Positions 10,801-19,241 of a stretch of 64,000 bases of DNA are shown piece by piece. The translations under genes were made by a program, and so were the position numbers. The DNA lies in contig NZ_JAGGJV010000003.1 in assembly GCF_017873135.1 (NCBI RefSeq), positions 310,001-374,000 of the forward strand, read 5' to 3'. A model generated the notes under the pieces. The model was not told where the DNA came from and ran no database searches. It worked only from the letters and a program-made list of their open reading frames with translations. This DNA is from Rhizobium herbae (GTDB taxonomy: Bacteria; Pseudomonadota; Alphaproteobacteria; Rhizobiales; Rhizobiaceae). Numbering within the stretch: position 1 is the first letter of the stretch; every line of letters begins with the position of its first letter.

Positions 10801-13368
10801 CATGGTCGGAGCGACGAACAGGCTGAAGATCAGTACGAACTGCCAGATCAGCGCCTGTGTCGGTTCCATATAGTACCAGCCCATCACCGAGGCGATCAGC
10901 CAGGCAACGGGGATCAGTGAGCGTCGCAGGTTGTCGTACATCTTCCAGCGGCCGAGCATGCTAACGCCGTTGGAAAGGTTGAACATATAGGGCAGGAGCT
11001 GCCAGTCGCCGCGTGCCCAGCGATGCTGGCGCGACATTTCGACTTCGTAACGGATCGGGAAATCCTCGACCAGCTCGACGTCGCTGACAAGAGCGCAATG
11101 CGCCAGTGAGCCTTCGAGCAGATCGTGGCTGAGAACCGCGTTCTCCTCGACCTTGCCTTTCAGGGCCGCTTCGAAGGCGTCGACGTGATAGAGGCCCTTG
11201 CCGGTGAACGTCCCTTCGCCGGCAATGTCCTGATAGACGTCAGAAACGGTGAAGACATAGGGATCGATGCCGCGATTGACGGAAAAGATGCGCTGGAACA
11301 TCGAGGCATCGCTGCCCGTCGTCAACGACGGTGTGACGCGCGGCTGAAGGATGCCGTAGCCGGCCGTCACCTTCTGGGTGACCGGATCGACCACCGGGCG
11401 GTTGATCGGATGGTAGAGCTTGCCGACCAGCTTGGTTACCGCGTCGCGCATCAGGCGCGTGTCGGAATCGAGCGTCATCACGTACTGGACATTTTCCGGC
11501 ACTGTGTTGGCGCCGGCAAGAAAGCTCGTATCGCTGTCGCCGCGAAGCAGAAGGTTCAGCTCGTGCAGCTTGCCGCGCTTGCGCTCCCAGCCCATCCAGA
11601 CGCCTTCGGCCTCGTTGTAGAGCCTGCGGCGATGCAGCAGATAAAAGCGCGTACGGTCGTCATGAGCATAACGGGCACTGAGCGTTTCGATCTCGTGCTT
11701 GGCATAGTCGAGCACGTCGAGATCGGCGGCGGTTTCTTCGGTCTTGCTGTCGATCCAGTCGCTCACGAGCGCGAAGTAGATTTCGCCCTTCGGGTTGGCG
11801 AGGTAGTGGACTTCGAGGTTGCGCACGAGTTCATCGACATGATCGCGCTTGGAGATCAGACAGGGGACGACGACAAGGGTCCGCGCATCCTCCGGAATCC
11901 CGTCAAGGAACTCGTATCCGACAAGGCGCGACGGCGTGACGAACAGCGTCACCAGCGTATTGAAGAGGCCGGCGGCACCTTCCGAGGCCGGAAGCGCAAA
12001 CAGCAGCAGCATGATCAGCTTGGCGCCCGTCGGGATTTCCATCGGGCTGACGAAAAAGTAGACCGCGATCATCGCAAGGATCGTCAGCAGGATGTTCGGG
12101 CCGGCGATCGCAAGCCAATCCAGTTTCCGGCCAAGCCGGATGATGGTCTGGAGGACGGAAGGGCGATACCCGATCTTTGCTTCCAGCAACCGGCGCTGCT
12201 TGCCGACCAGAAACCCGCCGACATTCGGCTCGTGGAGCACGCCGGTCGCGCTGGCGTCAACGCGCGCCTGGTCCTTGACCATGTCGAGCGCGATTTGCGT
12301 GACTTCGAGTTCGCTATAGCCCGAGCGCCGCGCCAGTTTCTCGATCGTGTTGCGGTATTTGTTGCGCGACCCAAAATCGAGCGCGGAATAATCCGATCCT
12401 TCGCGCAGCGCGTCATCCAGCTTGCTCACGCTTTCGAACCAGACGGCCCAGTCGTTGTCGTCGATCTCGCGCAGGCTGCGGATGATGTTGCTCATCGTCG
12501 CATTGCCGGAGGACAGCCGGTTCTGCTCGGCGACCAGAGCCTCCTCGACGTCGCTGCCGCGCTTCTCGAGCTGTTCTTCCAGCCAGGTGATGACGTATCC
12601 CGAGGTCTGCGATCCGTCCCTCAGCCGGTAGAGGAGCTGCGCGACAAATGTGTTGTCCGCGCAAAGCGCCTCGGCTTCCGACAGGATCGTCTTGAACTTC
12701 CCGGGCTCGCCAAGGCGGACGATCTGATCGGCGACGTCATTTGCCTTGTTGCGCATGTTGCGCGAACGATCGACGCGAATCGCGATACGCCGCAGGTTTT
12801 CGATCAACACGAAACGAAGAATGGACGGAAGCGCCCACAATTCGCCGATCTTGAAGGTTTCGTGGTCCTGGAAGCCGGCGACCATCGCGGTCAGGCTTTC
12901 GCGCGATACCGTGCTGTGCGTGTGGGCGACATAAAGCCATGCGAGCGCCATGGTGCGCGGGATCGTCGTCCCGGCAACCGAAAGGGTTGGCAGCTGGCGA
13001 TAGAATTTGCGCGGAAAGTCGCGGCGAACCTCCTGAATGGACTCTTCGACCAGATAGTGGTTGTCGAGCAGCCATTCGGCGGCAGGCGTGATCGAAGCCC
13101 CGGCTTCGACATCCGTGGCCGTGACCTTGTAGACCCTGAAGATCTCGTTTTCGTTTTCACGATGGCGCGGACGGAACTCGAACGGAAAGAAGCCCGGAAG
13201 GCTCGAAACGCCATCGCGGGCGAGCGCTGCACCGCATTCATGAAGCTCATCGATGGTGAAATAGGTCGAGCGGATCGAATCGTTATAGTCGATCGGCTTG
13301 ATCTCAGCTTCGCGCGGAGGCGTGGACGGCGTGTTATGAAGGGGCATGGGTACGGGTTCTGGATCCAA
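4846..13368 (-). CDS. ndvB: Cyclic beta-1,2-glucan synthase NdvB/ChvB
   Basis: A giant (about 2840-residue) inner-membrane enzyme that initiates, elongates and cyclises beta-1,2-glucan. Domains in order: an N-terminal cytoplasmic region with membrane segments from about residue 420; the GT84 glycosyltransferase core with LDSDTRL and RQHRWARGDW (the D,D,QxxRW-type signature); a second group of membrane segments near 830-980; a glycoamylase-like domain; carbohydrate-binding super-sandwich domains; and a C-terminal GH94 (cellobiose-phosphorylase-like) domain containing LGGDWNDGMN with the expected catalytic Asp, which controls ring size. The frame opens with TTG at 13368; an ATG seven codons later (13347) is an equally possible start, and neither has a strong ribosome-binding site. 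Works with ndvA and the OpgC-like protein. Confidence 0.95.
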   Translation of the reverse strand: MDPEPVPMPLHNTPSTPPREAEIKPIDYNDSIRSTYFTIDELHECGAALARDGVSSLPGFFPFEFRPRHRENENEIFRVYKVTATDVEAGASITPAAEWLLDNHYLVEESIQEVRRDFPRKFYRQLPTLSVAGTTIPRTMALAWLYVAHTHSTVSRESLTAMVAGFQDHETFKIGELWALPSILRFVLIENLRRIAIRVDRSRNMRNKANDVADQIVRLGEPGKFKTILSEAEALCADNTFVAQLLYRLRDGSQTSGYVITWLEEQLEKRGSDVEEALVAEQNRLSSGNATMSNIIRSLREIDDNDWAVWFESVSKLDDALREGSDYSALDFGSRNKYRNTIEKLARRSGYSELEVTQIALDMVKDQARVDASATGVLHEPNVGGFLVGKQRRLLEAKIGYRPSVLQTIIRLGRKLDWLAIAGPNILLTILAMIAVYFFVSPMEIPTGAKLIMLLLFALPASEGAAGLFNTLVTLFVTPSRLVGYEFLDGIPEDARTLVVVPCLISKRDHVDELVRNLEVHYLANPKGEIYFALVSDWIDSKTEETAADLDVLDYAKHEIETLSARYAHDDRTRFYLLHRRRLYNEAEGVWMGWERKRGKLHELNLLLRGDSDTSFLAGANTVPENVQYVMTLDSDTRLMRDAVTKLVGKLYHPINRPVVDPVTQKVTAGYGILQPRVTPSLTTGSDASMFQRIFSVNRGIDPYVFTVSDVYQDIAGEGTFTGKGLYHVDAFEAALKGKVEENAVLSHDLLEGSLAHCALVSDVELVEDFPIRYEVEMSRQHRWARGDWQLLPYMFNLSNGVSMLGRWKMYDNLRRSLIPVAWLIASVMGWYYMEPTQALIWQFVLIFSLFVAPTMSLISGLMPRRNDIVARAHLHAVLSEIQAANAQVVLRIVFIAHSAAMMADAIVRSIYRTFVSGKLMLEWRTAAQVQSSAGGAVWDYYRSMWIVPLLSVLSLALAAVSDTGLPFIGIPFAVVWALSPAIAWFVSQSAETEDQLVVPENVVEELRKIARRTWLYFEQFVTAEQHFLPPDNFQEIPHPILAERTSPTNIGVYLLSVMSARDFGWIGFEETVRRLEETVATIDRMPKFRGHLYNWYKTDTLETMEPKYVSAVDSGNLAGHLIAVSSMCRDWAEAPSAHVQGNLDGIGDVASILSEVLADLPDDRKTVRPLRRLMEERITGFQNALAAVKREHEFASIRVINLAVLARDIHKLTVNLDHEVKNAQSGEVTKWATMLVNTCEAHIADGVFDLGAIEALRQRLIVVRDRARDIAFTMDFSFLFRPERRLLSIGYRVNANELDEACYDLLASEARLTSLFAIAKGDLPTEHWYKLGRPIVPIGARGALVSWSGSMFEYLMPPLVMQERQGGILNQTNNLIVQEQMNHGRRLGTPWGISEAAFNARDHELTYQYTNFGVPTLGLKRGLGQNAVIAPYASILASMYFPKAALANLERLRAVGALGVYGFHDSVDYTPTRVPEGKTCAVVRNYYAHHHGMSIAAVANVVFNGRLREWFHADPVIEAAELLLQEKAPRDIPIINTKKEPESLGKGQEDLLRPEVRVITNPLTKDRETVFLSNGHYAVMLTATGAGYSRWNGQTVARWKADPTEDRSGTFIFLRDTTTGDWWSATAEPRRAEGEKTTARFGDDKAEFIKTVGDLTSEVECIVATEHDAEGRRVILLNTGTEDRFIEVTSYAEPVLTTDDTDSAHPLFAKMFLRTEVDPKGDVIRVTRNKRSPGEPDMQVAHLIVDNAASTRHTEAETDRRRFIGTGRTLAEAQAFDTDAKLSGTDGYTLDPIVSLRRVVRVPAGKKVSVIFWTIAAPDREAIDKAVDRYRHPDSFNHELIHAWTRSQVQMRHVGVTSQEAASFQMLGRYLVYPDMQLRADTATVQAGLAPQSALWPLSISGDFPIFAVRINDDIDLGIAREALKAQEYLRSRGVTADLVIINERAASYAQDMQHTLDAMAENLRLRGLSDGPRQHIFAVRRDIMEPQTWSALLSASRAVFHARNGKISDQISRAENLLSKPSAKKEAAAGPLLAVVAEDSGVESIDVNGDGLEFWNGYGGFSPDGREYVTRLRGGEATPQPWINVISNEAFGFHVAAEGAAFTWGRNSRDYQLTPWTNDPVINRPGEAIFIRDMDNGTVLSPHAALSRRKSVLFETRHGLGYSVFKSVQDELEIEVSQTVHRTAPVKYLRLRLNNTSGEARSLKVYGYAEWVLGNNRAKTAPFILSHHDEASGAVLATNPYSIDYSGRTAFLAASEKPAGFTSSRREFLGRAGSIYAPQAVLDGGVLSGAVEADGDPCAAIVVDVTLKAGESRDLTFYIGDSDNAQQALEHLAEARQSTFEAVLETSNSYWQDFTGVLQVETPDKAFNNMVNAWLPYQSLGCRILARSAFYQASGAFGFRDQLQDTLAFIVHRPELARAQILNAAARQFVEGDVLHWWLPGNGSGVRTLISDDVVWLGHAVQHYCAVTGTKDILDEQIAFIEGAALEPGQHDSFFQPAVSERRASLYEHCALALDLAIARKGENGLPLILGGDWNDGMNRVGIEGRGTSVWLGWFLAATLRSFLVIARERGDAKRISAWEAHLAGLKQALETAGWDGGHYRRGYYDDGTPLGSANSSECRIDSIAQSWSVLSGEGDAARSAQAMDAVLSELADADHQIIRLFTPPLSGTAQDPGYIKAYPPGVRENGGQYTHAATWVVLALAAQNRTEDAWRAFEMLNPINHSRDRDGADHYRVEPYVVAADIYGDGDLTGRGGWTWYTGSAAWLYRAAVEGILGIRRQGEMLIIRPVLPKDWDGFSATLTINGKAHTISVTKNGESGEPIVSVNNTVTKNAHEGVLL

Positions 13369-13819
13369 GCGGTGTTGAAGGGTCCGGCTGGCGTGGTCGT
13401 GCCGGATGGGCTGTTGCCCTGATTTTTTAGCTCTGTGCCGCCACGCCCCCTTAAGTGTCCGTCTGCATTCTGCCCAGAGCCGTCAGGTCGCGCGCGGGCG
13501 GGAAACCGTATGGCTTGGCACTGCCCGGACGGGCTTTTGAAGGTGTGAAGACGGCAATCGCTTCGCTATCAGAGCTGCGTGGTGCAAGAAATTGGCATTT
13601 TTTAGCCGTAGAGCCAATATGTTGCAAGAAGCGGGACCTGCGTTCAGAGAGAATTCGGCTCCGCCGCGAAAAAGAAAGCCGGAGATTACCGTTTTCCTTG
13701 CCTGCGAATGCCGGGAAACTGTTCGAAGCTGTGTTTTTGATGCTGCTCATCCGGACCGGAACGCGCCTGGATTGGAAAGGTTCCGCTTTCGATGCTGCAT
13801 TGCAGAAGAATACGTCCTC
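13369..13819. other. Intergenic region upstream of ndvB
   Basis: About 450 bases between the ndvB start and the 3' end of the LysR gene, both on the minus strand. It should contain the ndvB promoter and leader. Open frames exist here on both strands but have no ribosome-binding site or recognisable protein signature. No clear terminator or operator was found. Confidence 0.5.
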
Positions 13820-14713
13820 CTAGCCGACCTGCTTGACGATCCAGGCCCGGAAAGCCTGGCTGACCGGATTTTCCAGCTTTCCCTCCGGCACCACCAGATA
13901 GTAATTGTTCTCCGTCTGCATCGGCCGATCGAAGACGACGCGCAGCCGGTCGGCGACAAGCTCCTGCTCGATCAGGTACCGCGGCACCAGTGCAAAGCCA
14001 AGCCCGGCAACCGCCGCCTCTATGACCATGGAAAACTGGTCGAAGCGATTGCCGCGATAGGCGGACTTCATCTCGCCGCCATTGCTTTCGAACCACTGCG
14101 CCCACATTTTCGGGCGGGTGGCGAGATGCAAGAGCGGCTTGTGCTCCAGCTCTCCCGGTTCCTGCATCGGATTGAGCGCAAGAAGTGCCGGGCTCGCCAC
14201 GGGCACGATGATCTCGCTGCAGAGATAGCTGCAGGTGGCATGCGCCCAGACCGGCTGGCCGTAGTGAATGGCGAGATCGAAATTCTGCTCCTCGAAATCG
14301 AAAGGTTGGGAGCGGGAAGCGATATTGATCACGGTGCCCGGATGTTCTTTCAGGAAATCCGGCAGACGCGGCGTCAGCCAGCGGCTGCCGAAGGTCGGCA
14401 GCGACGCAATGGAGAGTGTCGATTCCGAACGGGCGGAGGCCATGGCGCGAACCATCAGCTCTTCGGATTGCGTCAGTAGCCGGCGCACTTCGGGCAGGAA
14501 TTTTTGACCTGCATCGGAAAGAATGACCCGCTGGCGGACGCGCTCGAACAACAGCACGCCGATCTGGCTTTCGAGATCCTTGATCTGGCGGCTGACGGCA
14601 CTCTGGGTGAGGTTCAGTTCGGCCGCCGCCTGCGTGAAGCTGCCGTGACGCGCAGCACACTCGAACGCCTGCAGCGTGGTGACGTCGGGGACCAGTCTTC
14701 TGCTCAACTTCAT
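13820..14713 (-). CDS. LysR-family regulator of the adjacent lysine/aminoadipate operon
   Basis: A 297-residue LysR-type regulator. The N-terminal winged helix-turn-helix covers about residues 10-70 (TLQAFECAARHGSFTQAAAE, then LTQSAVSRQIKDLE). The C-terminal periplasmic-binding-protein-like effector domain spans about 95-295 and includes GLGFALVPRYL. It resembles the GcvA subgroup by eye. Transcribed divergently from the hglS operon, with about 115 bases between start codons, the classic layout for a LysR activator of its neighbour. The co-inducer is unknown; 2-oxoadipate, aminoadipate or lysine would make sense (inference). Confidence 0.85.
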   Translation of the reverse strand: MKLSRRLVPDVTTLQAFECAARHGSFTQAAAELNLTQSAVSRQIKDLESQIGVLLFERVRQRVILSDAGQKFLPEVRRLLTQSEELMVRAMASARSESTLSIASLPTFGSRWLTPRLPDFLKEHPGTVINIASRSQPFDFEEQNFDLAIHYGQPVWAHATCSYLCSEIIVPVASPALLALNPMQEPGELEHKPLLHLATRPKMWAQWFESNGGEMKSAYRGNRFDQFSMVIEAAVAGLGFALVPRYLIEQELVADRLRVVFDRPMQTENNYYLVVPEGKLENPVSQAFRAWIVKQVG

Positions 14714-14828
14714 TCCAGCCTCGCATGATCATAGTCGGAACTGTCGCAATCAATGCCCGTTCGACCCACATATGATACGAAATGAGAATGATCACCGTTA
14801 TCCCTTCCATACTGCGAGGCGCGCTGCC

Positions 14829-16229
14829 GTGAAAGAGAATAGTTTCGTATCCACCGACGATATCCGTATCGCCTTTTCCGGCGCGATGTCGGCCATGTAC
14901 CGCGCGGAAGTGCCTGCCTACGGCACGCTGATGGAGCTGGTGGGCAAGGTGAACGCAGAAACGCTCGCCGCCGATCCGGATCTGCAGGCTCGCCTTGAAG
15001 ACACGGATTCTTTGGAGCGCATCTCCGAGGAACGCCATGGTGCGATTCGGCTCGGCACGCCTGCCGAACTGTCGATGATGCGCCGGGTCTTTGCGGTCAT
15101 GGGCATGCTGCCGGTCGGCTACTACGACCTGTCGACCGCCGGCGTTCCGGTTCATTCAACCGCGTTTCGCCCGGTCGGCGATGCCAGCCTGAAGAAGAAC
15201 CCCTTTCGCGTCTTTACCTCGCTGCTGCGGCTCGACCTGATCGCCGACGAGACCCTGCGCACCGAGGCCGAGCAGATCCTGTCGAAGCGCCAGATCTTTA
15301 CCGATGGCGCCATCGCGCTGACGGAAAAGGCGGAAAGGCAGGGCGGCCTCGACAAGGCCGATGCCGAGCGCTTCGTTGCCGAGGCGCTGGAAACCTTCCG
15401 CTGGCACGACAAGGCCAATGTCAGCCCGGACATGTACCATCGCCTGCATGAGGCCCATCGGCTGATCGCCGATGTCGTCTCGTTCAAAGGCCCGCACATC
15501 AACCACCTGACGCCGCGCACGCTGGATATCGATGCCGTCCAGGCCCGCATGCCCGATTACGGCATCTCCCCGAAGGCAACCATCGAGGGCCCGCCGACCC
15601 GCAGATGCGCCATCCTCCTGCGCCAGACCTCGTTCAAGGCGCTCGAAGAGCCTGTCTCCTTCCAGTCTGAAGATGGCGGTTGGCATGAGGGCTCCCACAC
15701 CGCCCGCTTCGGCGAGATCGAACAGCGCGGCATCGCCCTGACCCCGAAGGGACGCGCGCTTTACGACGAATTGCTGAATGCATCCCGCAAGGTGGTTCGT
15801 CCGGCAGCTGACGGCTCGAACACCGCCGAGTATGAAAAGGCACTTTCCGACGCCTTTATCCCCTTCCCCGACACCTGGGCCGGCATTCGCGCCGAAGGCC
15901 TTGGCTATTTCGCCTATTCGCTGACCGCCGAAGGCCGCAAGACAACGGCCGATGGGTCCAGGAGCCTCGACAGCCTGATCGCTGAGGGTCTCGTGCAGTT
16001 CGACCCGATCGTCTACGAGGACTTCCTGCCGGTCAGCGCCGCCGGCATCTTCCAGTCCAACCTCGGTGACGAGGCCGCCCAGGATTTTGTCGCAAGCCCG
16101 AACCAGCAGCGCTTCGAGCTCGATCTCGGTGCCAGGGTACTGAACGAGTTCGATCACTATGCCGGTATCGAACAGGTATCGATCGCCGATATCAGACAGA
16201 TGCTTTCGTCTGCGCAAGCGGCGGAGTAA
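14829..16229 (+). CDS. hglS: 2-oxoadipate dioxygenase/decarboxylase (hydroxyglutarate synthase, DUF1338/YdcJ family)
   Basis: Converts 2-oxoadipate plus O2 to D-2-hydroxyglutarate and CO2, a step described for lysine breakdown in Pseudomonas putida. With the GTG at 14829 as start (GCGAGG upstream; family-like N-terminus KENSFVSTDDIR) the protein has 466 residues. The putative metal ligands fall where I recall them in HglS: His70 (in EERHGAIRLG), His226 (in GPHINHLTPR) and a Glu at 296 (in FGEIEQRG), with the substrate-binding Arg at 74. This agreement also supports the start chosen. It is first in a four-gene operon; the next gene follows after 10 bases. An open frame extends 51 codons further upstream but overlaps the LysR gene and promoter region. 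Confidence 0.9.
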   Translation: MKENSFVSTDDIRIAFSGAMSAMYRAEVPAYGTLMELVGKVNAETLAADPDLQARLEDTDSLERISEERHGAIRLGTPAELSMMRRVFAVMGMLPVGYYDLSTAGVPVHSTAFRPVGDASLKKNPFRVFTSLLRLDLIADETLRTEAEQILSKRQIFTDGAIALTEKAERQGGLDKADAERFVAEALETFRWHDKANVSPDMYHRLHEAHRLIADVVSFKGPHINHLTPRTLDIDAVQARMPDYGISPKATIEGPPTRRCAILLRQTSFKALEEPVSFQSEDGGWHEGSHTARFGEIEQRGIALTPKGRALYDELLNASRKVVRPAADGSNTAEYEKALSDAFIPFPDTWAGIRAEGLGYFAYSLTAEGRKTTADGSRSLDSLIAEGLVQFDPIVYEDFLPVSAAGIFQSNLGDEAAQDFVASPNQQRFELDLGARVLNEFDHYAGIEQVSIADIRQMLSSAQAAE

Positions 16230-16239
16230 AGCTGAAGCG

Positions 16240-17661
16240 ATGATCGAGCAGAACCACGTCGCAGCACTCACCACACTCCTCGGTGACAAGGGTATTGTCA
16301 CCGAAGGCAATGACGTGGCCGCCTACCAGACCGGCGCACGCTACGACCAGGGCCGCGCCGCAATCGTCCTGCGCCCGCAGACGACCGAAGAGGTTTCGGC
16401 AGCTGTTGCCTACTGCGTGAAAAACGGCATCGTTCTCATCCCGCAATCCGGCAATACCGGTCTTGTTTCAGGCTCCACGCCGGATTCCACCGGCGCGCAG
16501 GCTGTGCTCAGCCTCGATCGCATGACCCAGCGTTTCGATCTCGACCTCGACAACCGCTCGCTGCGCGCCGATGCCGGTCTCCGCCTTTCGGACATCAATC
16601 AAAAGCTCGAAAAACACGGCCTGTTCTTCCCGATCGACCTGGGCGCCGATCCACGTCTCGGCGGCATGCTCGCCACCAATACCGGTGGTTCGCGCTTCCT
16701 GAAATATGGCGACGTGCGTCGCAACACGCTGGGTATCAAGGTCGTTCTGGCCGATGAAGAGGGCACGGTCCTCGACCTGACCTCGGAGCTGCGCAAGAAC
16801 AATACCGGCATCGACTGGAAACAGGTTTTCATCGGCACCTCCGGTTCCTTCGGCATCATCACCGAATGCGTTGTGAACCTCGAGCCCCTGCCGAAACAGG
16901 TGGCGACCGCCTATCTGGTCCCGGCCAGCGGCGCCCATGTCATGCCGCTATTGCGGGCTATGGAAGACAGGCTCGGGGCTTATCTCTCGGCTTTCGAGGG
17001 CATCTCGAAGAACTCGGTCACGGCGGCGCTCGATCATGTGCCATCGCTGAAGAATCCGTTTCAGGGCGGCAACGTGCCCGATTATGTGATCCTTGCCGAA
17101 ATCTCCCGTACCTGGGAACCGCGCGAGGGAGAGCAATCGCTGGATGCGGTGCTGGAAGCGGTCCTTGCCGAGATCTGGGAAACGGATGAAGCGCCGCTCG
17201 CCGATGCCTTCGTCGGTCCCGCCCATGAAATGTGGGCGTTGCGGCATGCCCTGTCGGAAGGCGTAAAGCATTCCGGAAAGTTGATCGCCTTCGATCTTTC
17301 CTTTCGCAGAGGTGATATCATGGCCTTCTGCGACCGCATGAAGGCCGATATGCCGCAAGCCTTTCCGGAGGTGACGATCTGCGACTTCGGCCATATCGGC
17401 GACGGCGGCGTGCATTTCAATCTGGTGGTGCCGAAGGACAGCGCTTCGGCGTCGGACACGGATTTCGAACGGCGGCTGCGCGACTGGGTGTTTGCCATCG
17501 CCGTCCAGGATTTCAACGGCAGCTTCAGTGCCGAACATGCCATCGGCCGCAAGAACCAAGCCTATTACGACCTCTATACGCAACAGAAGATCAAGGACAT
17601 GGCCCAGGGCCTCAAAGCCATCACCTCGCCGGGAGATCTCGGTGCGGTGCGCTTTGGATAA
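16240..17661 (+). CDS. FAD-linked D-2-hydroxyglutarate dehydrogenase
   Basis: A 473-residue flavoprotein of the FAD_binding_4 / FAD-oxidase_C architecture. The N-terminal FAD domain covers about residues 35-215 (PQSGNTGLVSGSTPD with the PxGGxT-like nucleotide loop; GADPRLGGMLATNTGGSRFLKYG). The C-terminal domain carries CDFGHIGDGGVHFNL, with the metal-binding histidines of D-lactate/D-2-hydroxyglutarate dehydrogenases, and ends FSAEHAIGRKN. The ATG at 16240 is 10 bases after the hglS stop. Its place directly after hglS, which makes D-2-hydroxyglutarate, identifies the probable substrate; the product would be 2-oxoglutarate, entering the TCA cycle. From sequence alone D-lactate or another 2-hydroxyacid could not be excluded. 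Confidence 0.88.
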   Translation: MIEQNHVAALTTLLGDKGIVTEGNDVAAYQTGARYDQGRAAIVLRPQTTEEVSAAVAYCVKNGIVLIPQSGNTGLVSGSTPDSTGAQAVLSLDRMTQRFDLDLDNRSLRADAGLRLSDINQKLEKHGLFFPIDLGADPRLGGMLATNTGGSRFLKYGDVRRNTLGIKVVLADEEGTVLDLTSELRKNNTGIDWKQVFIGTSGSFGIITECVVNLEPLPKQVATAYLVPASGAHVMPLLRAMEDRLGAYLSAFEGISKNSVTAALDHVPSLKNPFQGGNVPDYVILAEISRTWEPREGEQSLDAVLEAVLAEIWETDEAPLADAFVGPAHEMWALRHALSEGVKHSGKLIAFDLSFRRGDIMAFCDRMKADMPQAFPEVTICDFGHIGDGGVHFNLVVPKDSASASDTDFERRLRDWVFAIAVQDFNGSFSAEHAIGRKNQAYYDLYTQQKIKDMAQGLKAITSPGDLGAVRFG

Positions 17662-17692
17662 TCCACCAGCCAAAAACGGGAGTTTGCTCATC

Positions 17693-19225
17693 ATGAACAT
17701 TGCAACGAAGACGGTGAATGTCGTTCAGGAAACGGCAGCACTTCTGGAGAAGCTCGGCGTCTCCAGGGATCTCTACACGGGCGGCGACATGGCCTCCTTC
17801 TCGCCGGTCACGGGCGAACAGATTGCCAGCCTGAAGACGGTAACGGCCGCTGAAGCCGCCGCCAGGATCGAAAAGGCCGATGCAGCATTTCGCGCCTGGC
17901 GTCTGGTCCCGGCACCCAAGCGCGGCGAACTGATCCGCCTGCTCGGCGAGGAACTGCGCGCCAGCAAGGCCGATCTCGGCCGTTTGGTTTCGATCGAAGC
18001 CGGCAAGATCACCTCGGAGGGCCTCGGCGAAGTTCAGGAAATGATCGACATCTGCGATTTCGCCGTCGGTCTTTCCCGCCAGCTCTATGGTCTGACCATT
18101 GCTACCGAGCGCCCCGGCCACCGCATGATGGAAACGTGGCATCCGCTCGGCGTCATCGGCGTCATCTCCGCCTTCAACTTCCCGGTCGCCGTCTGGGCCT
18201 GGAACTCGGCGCTTGCTCTGGTCTGCGGCAATGCCGTCGTCTGGAAGCCATCGGAAAAGACCCCGCTCACGGCACTTGCATCGCAGGCTATCCTTGATCG
18301 TGCCATTGCCCGCTTCGGCGATGCGCCGGAAGGCCTGACCCAGGTTCTGATCGGCGACCGCACCATCGGCGAAGTGATGGTCGATCATCCGAAGGTGCCG
18401 CTGGTTTCGGCCACGGGTTCCACCCGCATGGGCCGCGATGTCGGTCCCCGCCTTGCCAAGCGTTTTGCCCGCGCCATTCTCGAACTCGGCGGCAACAATG
18501 GCGGTATCGTCTGCCCGTCGGCCGATCTCGACATGGCGCTGCGCGCAATTGCTTTTGGTGCGATGGGCACGGCCGGCCAGCGCTGCACGACGCTGCGCCG
18601 CCTGTTCGTCCATGAAAGCGTCTACGACCAGCTCGTTCCGCGCCTGAAAAAGGCCTATTCGAGCGTTTCGGTCGGCAACCCGCTGGAATCCACCGCCCTC
18701 GTCGGCCCCTTGGTCGACAAGCCGGCTTACGACAACATGCAGAAGGCGCTTGCCGAAGCCAAAGCCCACGGCGGCTCCATCACCGGCGGCGAACGCGTCG
18801 ATCTCGGCCATGCCAACAGCTATTATGTCAAGCCGGCCCTGGTCGAAATGCCGAAGCAAGACGGCCCGGTCACCGAAGAAACCTTCGCGCCGATCCTCTA
18901 CGTCATGAAGTACAGCGACTTTGACGCTGCCGTTGCCGATCACAACGCGGTCGGCGCCGGCCTCTCTTCGTCGATCTTCACGCTCGACCTGCAGGAAGCC
19001 GAGCGCTTCCTCTCGCCTGACGGTTCCGACTGCGGCATCGCCAATGTCAATATCGGTACATCCGGTGCTGAAATCGGCGGCGCGTTCGGCGGCGAAAAGG
19101 AAACCGGCGGCGGCCGCGAATCAGGCTCCGACGCATGGCGCGCCTACATGCGCCGCGCCACCAACACGATCAACTATTCGAAGGCCCTGCCGCTGGCACA
19201 GGGCGTCTCGTTCGACATCGAATAA
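17693..19225 (+). CDS. amaB: 2-aminoadipate-6-semialdehyde dehydrogenase (ALDH7, AmaB-like)
   Basis: A 510-residue aldehyde dehydrogenase. The NAD-binding part includes GVISAFNFPVAVWAWN and KPSEKTPLT; the catalytic Glu sits in ARAILELGGNNGGIV and the catalytic Cys in GTAGQRCTTLRRLFVHE, all typical of the ALDH7 (antiquitin/AmaB) subfamily. It oxidises 2-aminoadipate semialdehyde to 2-aminoadipate in lysine catabolism. Start ATG at 17693, 31 bases after the preceding stop. Operon position between D-2-hydroxyglutarate dehydrogenase and an aminotransferase fits this role. Subfamily assignment is by remembered motifs. Confidence 0.87.
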   Translation: MNIATKTVNVVQETAALLEKLGVSRDLYTGGDMASFSPVTGEQIASLKTVTAAEAAARIEKADAAFRAWRLVPAPKRGELIRLLGEELRASKADLGRLVSIEAGKITSEGLGEVQEMIDICDFAVGLSRQLYGLTIATERPGHRMMETWHPLGVIGVISAFNFPVAVWAWNSALALVCGNAVVWKPSEKTPLTALASQAILDRAIARFGDAPEGLTQVLIGDRTIGEVMVDHPKVPLVSATGSTRMGRDVGPRLAKRFARAILELGGNNGGIVCPSADLDMALRAIAFGAMGTAGQRCTTLRRLFVHESVYDQLVPRLKKAYSSVSVGNPLESTALVGPLVDKPAYDNMQKALAEAKAHGGSITGGERVDLGHANSYYVKPALVEMPKQDGPVTEETFAPILYVMKYSDFDAAVADHNAVGAGLSSSIFTLDLQEAERFLSPDGSDCGIANVNIGTSGAEIGGAFGGEKETGGGRESGSDAWRAYMRRATNTINYSKALPLAQGVSFDIE

Positions 19226-19241
19226 TCGAGCAGGATCGGTC

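Noticed and set aside
13592..14479. Plus-strand frame of 295 codons near the LysR gene
   Set aside because: It is the complement of the LysR coding sequence and has no start signal.
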